DNA from: an uncultured Acidimicrobiales bacterium
GTDB lineage: Bacteria; Actinomycetota; Acidimicrobiia; Acidimicrobiales; SZUA-35
NCBI GenBank assembly: GCA_938008925.1
Contig: CALLIQ010000191.1
Span: forward strand, 1-5,351
Length of the DNA: 5,351 nt
Direction of reading: 5' to 3'
The first letter of the stretch is position 1. Each line of letters opens with the position of its first letter. Both the position numbers and the translations under genes were made by a program. The notes below the pieces were generated by a model. The model worked only from the letters and a program-made list of their open reading frames with translations, was not told the origin of the DNA and did not search any database. Of the stretch, positions 1 through 4,648 are shown piece after piece.

Positions 1-87
1 GGGGTTGCGACTGATGGCGATCAGCACATGGGCGTGGTTGGTGAGGAACGTCCAAGAGGGAAGGTTCGGTTCCGGCGCCGTCAACAT
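1..87 (-). CDS. Winged-helix (MarR-like) regulator, N-terminal part, cut by window edge
   Basis: Only the first 29 codons are present and the C-terminal part lies beyond the left edge. The readable protein begins MLTAPEPNLPSWTFLTNHAH and continues VLIAISRNP. Its block from the Trp at residue 12 aligns without gaps to the complete regulator encoded just upstream (GNWTILTNHGHVLLALYRNP), with identity at most positions, so the two are tandem paralogues. The visible part is the first helix of the winged-helix fold; the recognition helix and wing are not seen. ATG at 87 is chosen because the frame has a TGA about 35 codons upstream and no ATG, GTG or TTG between that stop and this ATG. No Shine-Dalgarno precedes it. 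Instead TAATCT sits exactly 7 nt before the ATG, the arrangement expected of a leaderless mRNA. DNA binding is inferred from the paralogue; the target is unknown. Confidence 0.75.
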   Translation of the reverse strand, partial: MLTAPEPNLPSWTFLTNHAHVLIAISRNP

Positions 88-94
88 GCGGCCC

Positions 95-100
95 AGATTA
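95..100 (-). promoter_or_regulatory. Candidate -10 box for a leaderless transcript of the partial regulator
   Basis: On the minus strand TAATCT fits the actinobacterial TANNNT -10 pattern and ends 7 nt before the ATG at 87. Transcription would then start at or next to the start codon. No convincing -35 hexamer is seen 17-18 bp further upstream, and there is no Shine-Dalgarno before this ATG. This is pattern-based only. Confidence 0.4.
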
Positions 101-139
101 GCGCAATTGGATCGGGTCTTTCCAGAGTGACCTGATCGG

Positions 140-171
140 GCGACATCACAGCGATATCACGGCGACATCAG
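140..171. repeat. Three tandem 10-bp GCGAYATCA repeats, 11-bp period
   Basis: GCGACATCAC (140-149), GCGATATCAC (151-160) and GCGACATCAG (162-171) follow each other with a period of exactly 11 bp, about one helical turn. They lie in the 149-bp gap between the two winged-helix genes, roughly 50-85 bp upstream of the start of the partial one. The middle copy contains the palindrome GATATC. A phased array like this resembles a binding site for a regulator that binds cooperatively on one face of the helix; an encoded regulator is an obvious candidate. No function is shown by the sequence itself. Confidence 0.6.
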
Positions 172-236
172 CGCGCCGTGAAGGAGCGCCATGGAGGAGC
201 GTCGCGAAGGAGACGCCGACAGACCTGACCACAACC

Positions 237-566
237 TTACGAGGTCGCCATCGCGGGCGGTGCGAGCTGCTCCAGAACCTCGCCGATGCAGTGACCGTCC
301 TCGATCGGGTGGCGGAGGCCGAGCGACGCGTCGACGAGGTAGCGATTGCGGCGCCCGACGCGCTCGACCGTGACGTAACCGGCAGCCTCCAGCTCGGCGA
401 GGATGCGCTGCACCGCCCCCTCCGTGATGCCGACGCCGTGGGCGATGTCGCGCTGGCGGAGATCCGGGTTGCGATAGAGCGCAAGCAGCACGTGGCCGTG
501 ATTCGTGAGAATGGTCCAGTTTCCTCCGGCCGGACGACTCACGGCCCGACCTGTTCTCGATGACAT
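237..566 (-). CDS. Small winged-helix (MarR-like) transcriptional regulator
   Basis: This encodes a 109-aa, single-domain, probably cytoplasmic DNA-binding protein. Residues 16-34 form the first helix (GNWTILTNHGHVLLALYRNP). Residues 36-63 form the helix-turn-helix, with recognition helix about TEGAVQRILAELEAAG (48-63). Residues 64-79 form a basic wing (YVTVERVGRRNRYLVD). A short C-terminal segment with RHPIED and IGEVLEQL may serve dimerisation. I know this layout from small actinobacterial proteins usually annotated as MarR-like or winged-helix regulators; ligand and targets are not known to me. The frame is open upstream to 653, but the start is placed at ATG 566 because AGAAGGGGT (573-581) is a good SD at the right distance, and the extra 29 residues look non-coding. 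A truncated paralogue follows 149 bp downstream. A promoter-like site lies just upstream, beyond it an array of CAGGG repeats. Autoregulation is plausible but not shown. Confidence 0.85.
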   Translation of the reverse strand: MSSRTGRAVSRPAGGNWTILTNHGHVLLALYRNPDLRQRDIAHGVGITEGAVQRILAELEAAGYVTVERVGRRNRYLVDASLGLRHPIEDGHCIGEVLEQLAPPAMATS

Positions 567-588
567 CGGCTCACCCCTTCTCGAGACG

Positions 589-617
589 ACTACACGAACG
601 TACGCACGCAGGGACAA
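589..617 (-). promoter_or_regulatory. Candidate sigma-70-type promoter for the winged-helix regulator
   Basis: On the minus strand TTGTCC (617-612, -35) and TGTAGT (594-589, -10) are separated by 17 bp. Each matches its consensus at four of six bases. Transcription would begin near 582, giving a leader of about 16 nt that already contains the SD (573-581). It is predicted from spacing and motif only. Confidence 0.35.
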
Positions 618-676
618 CACCCTGAGATGCAGGGCACAGACAGACGGCGCCACAGGGAACGAAGCGACAGGGAACG
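609..676. repeat. Four-copy CAGGG direct-repeat array upstream of the regulator promoter
   Basis: CAGGG occurs on the plus strand at 609-613, 630-634, 653-657 and 668-672. The last two belong to a perfect 10-bp direct repeat, ACAGGGAACG, at 652-661 and 667-676 (15-bp period). CCCTG at 620-624 also pairs with the second copy as an inverted repeat (CCCTG-AGATG-CAGGG). The array covers the -35 side of the predicted promoter of the winged-helix gene, so it could hold operator sites. No binding factor can be named. Confidence 0.5.
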
Positions 677-685
677 GTGACGCGA

Positions 686-752
686 CGAACCCGGTGCCCT
701 GTTGCGCCGGGCCGCTCGTTGCGGCATCGGCGGTCAGAGTCGACCGGGTTCG
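686..752. repeat. 10-bp inverted repeat with nested hairpin
   Basis: CGAACCCGGT (686-695) is the exact reverse complement of ACCGGGTTCG (743-752). Within the 47-nt interval, GCCGC (711-715) and GCGGC (721-725) form a second small hairpin around a 5-nt loop. The stem could fold in either strand's RNA. No U-tract follows, so a Rho-independent terminator is unlikely; a structured 3' end or an operator are alternatives. Confidence 0.4.
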
Positions 753-780
753 GCGTCATCGGTTCGTCCGTTCGGGCGGT

Positions 781-852
781 GGGCGCTCCACCCGATGACC
801 AGCGAGCGAGATGGCGAAGAGCACAGAACGCAGCGACCATGCCGGAGCGCCC
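781..852. repeat. 9-bp inverted repeat just after the 95-aa gene
   Basis: GGGCGCTCC (781-789) and GGAGCGCCC (844-852) are perfect reverse complements separated by 54 nt. The right arm ends one base before the stop codon of the minus-strand 95-aa gene, so the mRNA could fold into a GC-rich stem immediately after translation ends. The large loop and lack of a T-run make it a weak terminator candidate; it might protect the 3' end. In GC-rich DNA such a pair can also arise by chance. Confidence 0.3.
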
Positions 853-853
853 T

Positions 854-1141
854 TCATGCGGCCACCTCACTCTCGAGCGCAACGATCAGGTTCCGGCATC
901 GGTCGAGCTCCGCAGCGTCGTCGACCGAGAACGAGTCAGCGAGGAGACGAAGCGACAATCGCTCCAGATCGAGCTCGAGATCCATCAGCGCCAAGGTGTG
1001 CGCTTCGTGTTCGTCGGGTTTGTCCCACAGTCCGGAGACCCACAACTGACGAACCCGGTGGGCGAGTTGGTCGATCTCCGATCCCTTCGGTGCACGGCGT
1101 GCGGGACGACTGGATGCGGTCGGTCGGTTGAATGTTTTCAT
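854..1141 (-). CDS. Uncharacterised 95-aa protein downstream of the Ca2+ exchanger gene
   Basis: I do not recognise this protein. It starts with a basic, disordered-looking tail (about residues 1-20: MKTFNRPTASSRPARRAPKG). Mostly helical, acidic sequence follows: SEIDQLAHRVRQLWVSGLW (21-39), then EHEAHTLALMDLELDLERLSLRLLADSF (44-71) and DDAAELDRCRNLIVALESEVAA (74-95). There is one Cys (82), no signal peptide, no membrane helix and no helix-turn-helix. The leucine-rich amphipathic helices suggest a small helical bundle or coiled-coil. It is very likely real: ATG 1141 has AAGGAGGTG (1147-1155) at ideal spacing, and the composition differs from the Arg/Pro-rich antisense frames. It begins 36 bp after the exchanger stop codon in the same direction, so it is probably cotranscribed, and it may also have its own promoter. 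A role linked to the exchanger is suggested only by position. Confidence 0.75.
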   Translation of the reverse strand: MKTFNRPTASSRPARRAPKGSEIDQLAHRVRQLWVSGLWDKPDEHEAHTLALMDLELDLERLSLRLLADSFSVDDAAELDRCRNLIVALESEVAA

Positions 1142-1153
1142 GATCGCACCTCC

Positions 1154-1172
1154 TTGAATACATACTATTCAA
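1154..1172. repeat. Perfect AT-rich dyad between exchanger and 95-aa gene
   Basis: TTGAATA-CATAC-TATTCAA is a perfect 7-bp inverted repeat with a 5-bp centre, conspicuous in otherwise GC-rich DNA. It overlaps a predicted -10 box (1162-1167) and abuts the SD of the 95-aa gene; its outer AA is part of AAGGAGG. As DNA it could be an operator. As RNA it could be a weak hairpin next to the SD that affects translation. The half-site TTGAATA recurs at 2342-2348, in the exchanger/mrpA promoter region. Confidence 0.6.
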
Positions 1173-1189
1173 TACGTCTATTTTGTCAC
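1162..1189 (-). promoter_or_regulatory. Candidate internal promoter for the 95-aa gene
   Basis: On the minus strand GTGACA (1189-1184, five of six bases of TTGACA) and TAGTAT (1167-1162, a TANNNT match) are 16 bp apart. The -35 lies in the last codons of the exchanger gene. Transcription would start around 1155, leaving a very short leader with the SD almost at its 5' end. It would allow expression independently of the exchanger. Confidence 0.35.
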
Positions 1190-2293
1190 GCTTTTTCTGT
1201 CGATTTCTCTTCCGACCCCGCCCGCCTCGGTCGAGCGCTTGTGCAGCGCGAGCACGACGACGGTCAAGACGGTCAGCGGCAACACGAACGCGAGCATCAC
1301 CAGTGCGAAGGGGTCGGACGCTCGGTGGCCCGTCGCATCGAGCACCAGAAACGCCAGATACGCGAGGTAGTACAGGACGAACACGACGCCCTCCCACCGA
1401 TCGAGACGGTGATCCCAGAACACCATCGGCAGACAGGCGATCGCCGCCGCAACAAGGATCGGGATGTCGAGCTCGACGGCATCGGCACTGATGGCGATTC
1501 CACCAGGAGAGAGCGCCCCGCCGAGACCGAGCACCAGCAAGATGTTGAAGATGTTGGACCCGACCGCGTTGCCGACCGCCAACTCTCGTCGCCCCTGGAA
1601 CGCGGCAATGACCGTCGTGACGATCTCGGGCGCCGAGGTACCGAGGGCCACGATGGTGAGACCGACGATGAGCTCGGGGACGCCGAGTGCGAGCGCGATC
1701 TGCTCCGCCCCCGCCACGACGTAGCGGGCGGCGAGCGCGAGCGCGCCGACTCCGATGACGAGCGACGCCATCACGACGAGCAGGGAACGCTCGGGCCTGA
1801 CACGAGGCGGCTGACCGTCCGGGGAGTCGGGCGAAATCCCCGCGTCCGCCTTGGGCGCGGCGCGAAGCGTCCAGCCCACGAACCCGGCGAGCGCGACGAA
1901 CAACCCGATTCCGTCGAGCCGGCCGATCACCCCATTCAGCGATGCGGCCAGGAGCCCGAGCGACGCGGCGATCATGATGGGAATGTCGACTCGCACGACC
2001 CGACTCGTCACCTGAATCGCCCCGAACGACGCGGTCAGACCGAGAACCAGGAGGACGTTCGCGATGTTCGAACCGATGATCGACCCGACGGCGAGCTCGG
2101 TGTCGTCCGCTGCGACGGCTTGAAACACGACGGCCAACTCGGGGGCGCTCGTACCCGCTGCGACGATGGTCAAGCCGATCACCATCGGCGTCAGACCGAA
2201 TCGGCGGCCGATCCTCGAGGCGCCGTCGACCACGAGGTGCCCACCGAACAAGAGGCCGACGAGACCAGCGAGAAACGTCAGCGCGGCGATCAC
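1178..2293 (-). CDS. Calcium/sodium antiporter of the CaCA family (YrbG-like)
   Basis: This 371-aa inner-membrane protein should exchange Ca2+ for Na+ (or H+), expelling calcium. It shows the family's two inverted repeats. The alpha-1 repeat has GTSAPEL (47-53, Glu52) and GSNIANVLLVLG (74-85). The alpha-2 repeat has GTSAPEI (218-224, Glu223) and GSNIFNILLVLG (245-256). The two glutamates and the Asn residues are the expected ion-binding positions. Membrane helices lie near 3-20, 35-60, 67-90, 103-120 and 126-143, then a hydrophilic loop (144-170), then 171-192, 206-231, 238-260, 276-294 and 301-318, plus an extra C-terminal one at 327-350. The start is GTG 2293: it is the first usable start after an in-frame stop and has GAGG 8 nt upstream. 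It diverges from mrpA, and the 95-aa gene follows it. The second repeat reads GSNIFN, where K+-dependent exchangers, as I recall them, have Asp. Whether it uses Na+ or H+ cannot be read from the sequence. Confidence 0.93.
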   Translation of the reverse strand: MIAALTFLAGLVGLLFGGHLVVDGASRIGRRFGLTPMVIGLTIVAAGTSAPELAVVFQAVAADDTELAVGSIIGSNIANVLLVLGLTASFGAIQVTSRVVRVDIPIMIAASLGLLAASLNGVIGRLDGIGLFVALAGFVGWTLRAAPKADAGISPDSPDGQPPRVRPERSLLVVMASLVIGVGALALAARYVVAGAEQIALALGVPELIVGLTIVALGTSAPEIVTTVIAAFQGRRELAVGNAVGSNIFNILLVLGLGGALSPGGIAISADAVELDIPILVAAAIACLPMVFWDHRLDRWEGVVFVLYYLAYLAFLVLDATGHRASDPFALVMLAFVLPLTVLTVVVLALHKRSTEAGGVGREIDRKSVTK

Positions 2294-2325
2294 GAACGAG
2301 ACCTCGACGAAGCCATCAGAGGGTC

Positions 2326-2354
2326 AACGTAATACGTACTTTTGAATATCGCAA
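2326..2354 (-). promoter_or_regulatory. Candidate promoter of the Ca2+ exchanger gene
   Basis: On the minus strand TTGCGA (2354-2349) and TACGTT (2331-2326, a TANNNT match) are separated by exactly 17 bp. Transcription would begin near 2319, about 26 nt before the GTG start, leaving room for the SD (GAGG). The -35 is only 5 bp from the predicted -35 of the oppositely oriented mrpA promoter. Confidence 0.45.
2327..2337. repeat. 11-bp dyad over the exchanger -10 box
   Basis: ACGTA-A-TACGT is a perfect palindrome with a single central base. It covers most of the predicted exchanger -10 (2326-2331). AATACGT from this site is repeated at 1171-1177, next to the dyad upstream of the 95-aa gene. It is a possible operator, but short enough to arise by chance. 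Confidence 0.35.
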
Positions 2355-2359
2355 TACCG

Positions 2360-2388
2360 TTGCAGGTTGCGGAATATACCTATAGGGT
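2360..2388 (+). promoter_or_regulatory. Candidate mrpA promoter giving a leaderless mRNA
   Basis: TTGCAG (2360-2365) and TAGGGT (2383-2388, a TANNNT match) have a 17-bp spacer, and exactly 7 nt separate the -10 from ATG 2396. That geometry places the transcription start at or next to the start codon, as in leaderless actinobacterial mRNAs. The -35 match is weak (three of six bases). AGGG (2384-2387) could instead act as a weak SD for ATG 2396 if transcription starts further upstream. Confidence 0.45.
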
Positions 2389-2395
2389 AATGTCC
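2371..2395. promoter_or_regulatory. 25-bp imperfect dyad, candidate operator of the mrp operon
   Basis: The sequence has the symmetric form GGA-N3-TACC-N5-GGTA-N3-TCC, ending directly before ATG 2396. Seven of the twelve outer bases in each half are symmetric, in two blocks, on one common centre. An 8-bp palindrome, CCTATAGG (2379-2386), lies off-centre inside it. The dyad spans the predicted -10 box and start point of mrpA, where a bound repressor would block transcription. The size suits a dimeric TetR- or MarR-type protein, but no regulator is identified. Confidence 0.45.
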
Positions 2396-4648
2396 ATGGT
2401 CTGGACCCTGCTGGCCCTCCACATCGGAGGGATCGTCGTTGCCGGCGTCGCAGGCCGCTCGTCGATGCGGGCTGGTCTTGTCGCTGCAGCGATCGCACCG
2501 GCGATCACCGCCGTGTGGGCCGCCGGGCAACTCCTCGGCGACTCGGCGGCGACCACGCACGAACTCGTCTGGGTCGATGGACTGGACCTGTCGATCCGGT
2601 TCCACACCGATGCGCTCGCACTCATGATGACGCTGCTCGTCTCGGGCATCGGGGCCCTGGTGTTTGTCTATGCAACCGGCTACTTCTCTTCCGGTGCAGC
2701 TGGAGGAACACGATTCCCCACCAGCCTGCTCGCGTTCTCGACGTCGATGCTCGGACTGGTGTGGGCTGACTCGGTGTGGACGCTGTTCATCTTCTGGGAG
2801 CTGACCTCGGTCACGTCGTTCCTGCTCGTCGGCCACAAGAATACCGATGCGGCGGTCCGAGCGGCGGCACGGCGCGCGCTTCTCATCACCGGGTCGGGCG
2901 GACTCGCCCTTCTCGCCGGCCTTTTGGTCCTCGCCGACGCCAGCGGAACCACCGTGTTGACGGACCTCGCGCCGGCGACCGGCTCCAACGCATCGCTCGC
3001 TGCGATCCTCGTTCTCGTTGGCGCTGCGACCAAGTCCGCCCAGGTTCCTTTCCACGTGTGGCTCCCCGGAGCGATGGCGGCGCCGACGCCCGTGTCCGCC
3101 TATCTCCACTCCGCGACGATGGTGAAGGCCGGCGTCCTGCTCGTCGCCGTGACGGGTCCAGCGTTCGTCGATGTGGGTGCCTGGAAGACGCTCGGGCTCG
3201 CCTTCGGCATCGGGTCGATGATCTGGGGAGGGGTCGGGGCACTTCGCCATCGCGACGCCAAGTTGATTCTGGCCTGGGGCACGGTGTCGCAGCTCGGGCT
3301 GCTGATCACACTCTTGTCACTCGGCACGGCCAAGGCGATTTTCGCCGCCATCTCGATCCTGTTTGCCCACGCGTTGTTCAAGGCAGCGCTGTTCCTCGTT
3401 GTCGGCGAGATCGACATCCGCACGGGGACGCGCCAGATCGATGAACTCGGTGGGCTGTCCCGCTCGATGCCCATCGCCTTCGGTGTCGCCACCGCAGCCG
3501 GGCTGTCGATGGCCGGCGTCCCTCCGCTCCTCGGTTTCACGGCGAAAGAGGCGGCGATCGAAGCGACGCTCGGACTGTCTGGGGCCGAACGGGTCATCGC
3601 CATGGCTGCGGTGATCGGCGGCTCGGTCCTCACGGTGGCGTACACCCTCCGCTTCCTCATCACGGTCTTCGGCGCCGGTCCCGACACCGAGGTCGCGCCC
3701 CGTCGGCTGGCCATGACCATCCCGGCCGTCGTGCTCGGTGCCGCTGGCCTGGTCGGCTACGTCTTCATCGATGCGGTCAACGAGATCGTCCGTCCTGCCG
3801 CCGTCGAACTCAACGAGAAGGCCGACGTCTACTCGCTCATCGCCTGGCCTGGACTCAAGACGGCGTTCGTGATCTCGATGGGCATCGTCGTCGGCGGTGC
3901 GATCCTCGGGGTCGCGATCACCAGGATGACGACGATCACCGTCCCGAAGCCGATCGGTGCCGACGCCGCCGATTCGATGATCGAAGGCGTGCTCTCGATG
4001 TCGCCCCGGGCGACCGCACGCATTCAGCACGGCTCGTTGCCCGTGTACCTCACCACGATGTCGACCGCCGTCATCTTGGCGTCGGTCGCCTTCATCGCCG
4101 ATTTCGAGGCCGACCACCTCGTCTGGTGGGATCGTCCGATCCAGGCCGCCCTCGCTGCCGCCATCGTGGCATCGGCCATCGCCGGCGCCTTCGTCGGTTC
4201 TCGTCTCGGCGCCGCCCTCACGCTCGGATCGGTCGGCATCGCGGTCGCCGGTCTGTTCATCGTGCAAGGTGCCCCCGACCTCGCCCTCACGCAGCTTCTC
4301 GTCGAGACCGTCGTCGTGGTCGGGTTCGTGCTCGGCCTCGGACACCTCGCCCGCCGATTCCCGCCGGTCGAGAACACCTGGAAGACCTTCCGCCTGACGA
4401 TCGCTGCCTTCGGCGGTCTCGGTGTCATGGCCGCGCTCGTCGCAGCCTCCGCCAACCCCGCCGGGCGAGCACCGATCGCCGAGATCACGACCGCAGCGGT
4501 CGAGGAGGGTGGCGGCAAGAACATCGTCAACGTCATCCTCACCGACCTGCGAGCGCTCGACACGCTCGGGGAGGTGGTGGTGCTCGCCACCGTTGCGGTC
4601 GGCATCCTCGCCCTCGCCCGAGCACGAACCGAGGAGGCAGCGACATGA
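2396..4648 (+). CDS. mrpA: Mrp/Mnh Na+/H+ antiporter subunit A
   Basis: This 750-aa polytopic membrane protein is the largest subunit of the multisubunit Mrp cation/proton antiporter, related to NuoL of complex I. The N-terminal two-thirds is the proton-pump-like domain. Its signature residues are Glu135 in FIFWELTSVTSFLL, Lys213 and His220 in ATKSAQVPFHVWLPGAM, Lys244 in SATMVKAGVLL, His285/Lys289 before ILAWGTVSQLG, and His325/Lys329 in HALFKAALFLVVGEID. The C-terminal part carries the other MrpA blocks: GAPDLALTQLLVET (625-638) and NIVNVILTDLRALDTLGE (709-726), then a last membrane helix. The frame is open to 2342, but ATG 2396 is preferred: it begins at the hydrophobic first helix, and ATG 2390 has AGGG only 2 nt away. 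At 750 aa it is slightly short for a stand-alone MrpA, but no block seems missing. It overlaps mrpB by four bases (ATGA). The long forms fused to MrpB, known in some actinobacteria, do not apply here. Confidence 0.95.
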   Translation: MVWTLLALHIGGIVVAGVAGRSSMRAGLVAAAIAPAITAVWAAGQLLGDSAATTHELVWVDGLDLSIRFHTDALALMMTLLVSGIGALVFVYATGYFSSGAAGGTRFPTSLLAFSTSMLGLVWADSVWTLFIFWELTSVTSFLLVGHKNTDAAVRAAARRALLITGSGGLALLAGLLVLADASGTTVLTDLAPATGSNASLAAILVLVGAATKSAQVPFHVWLPGAMAAPTPVSAYLHSATMVKAGVLLVAVTGPAFVDVGAWKTLGLAFGIGSMIWGGVGALRHRDAKLILAWGTVSQLGLLITLLSLGTAKAIFAAISILFAHALFKAALFLVVGEIDIRTGTRQIDELGGLSRSMPIAFGVATAAGLSMAGVPPLLGFTAKEAAIEATLGLSGAERVIAMAAVIGGSVLTVAYTLRFLITVFGAGPDTEVAPRRLAMTIPAVVLGAAGLVGYVFIDAVNEIVRPAAVELNEKADVYSLIAWPGLKTAFVISMGIVVGGAILGVAITRMTTITVPKPIGADAADSMIEGVLSMSPRATARIQHGSLPVYLTTMSTAVILASVAFIADFEADHLVWWDRPIQAALAAAIVASAIAGAFVGSRLGAALTLGSVGIAVAGLFIVQGAPDLALTQLLVETVVVVGFVLGLGHLARRFPPVENTWKTFRLTIAAFGGLGVMAALVAASANPAGRAPIAEITTAAVEEGGGKNIVNVILTDLRALDTLGEVVVLATVAVGILALARARTEEAAT

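Larger units (their letters stand above)
567..853. other. Non-coding gap between the 95-aa gene and the winged-helix regulator
   Basis: I see no convincing gene in these 287 bp. Open frames cross the region on both strands, but their translations are rich in Arg, Pro, Ser and Cys, lack a good SD and resemble no family. The part next to the regulator holds a candidate promoter and four CAGGG repeats (609-672). The rest holds two inverted repeats (686-752 and 781-852). No run of T follows either inverted repeat on either strand, so neither is a textbook intrinsic terminator. Confidence 0.6.

Noticed and set aside
191..373. A 60-codon plus-strand open frame preceded by GAAGGAG
   Set aside because: The SD-like sequence is only 4 nt from the ATG, and the frame runs antisense through the winged-helix gene with an Arg/Pro/Gly-rich translation.
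567..653. 29-residue N-terminal extension of the 109-aa winged-helix regulator
   Set aside because: ATG 566 has a good SD (573-581). The extension lies over the promoter-like sequence and aligns with nothing in the paralogue.
741..800. tRNA-like GGTTCG words in the 567-853 gap
   Set aside because: No T-arm pairing, anticodon arm or acceptor stem can be built around them.
571..882. A 103-codon minus-strand open frame in the gap after the 95-aa gene
   Set aside because: It overlaps the end of the 95-aa gene, lacks an SD, is rich in Arg, Cys and Pro, and contains the repeat arrays and promoter of the regulator.
677..2332. A 551-codon open frame on the plus strand across the exchanger and 95-aa genes
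   Set aside because: It is antisense to two well-supported genes. Its translation is dominated by Arg, Asp, Glu, Gly and His with no recognisable domain, the usual by-product of GC-rich codon bias.
2342..2395. Longer mrpA start at TTG 2342 (or ATG 2390)
   Set aside because: The TTG has no SD, and the added 18 residues are encoded by the promoter/dyad region. ATG 2390 has AGGG only 2 nt upstream. ATG 2396 suits both the leaderless geometry and the first membrane helix.
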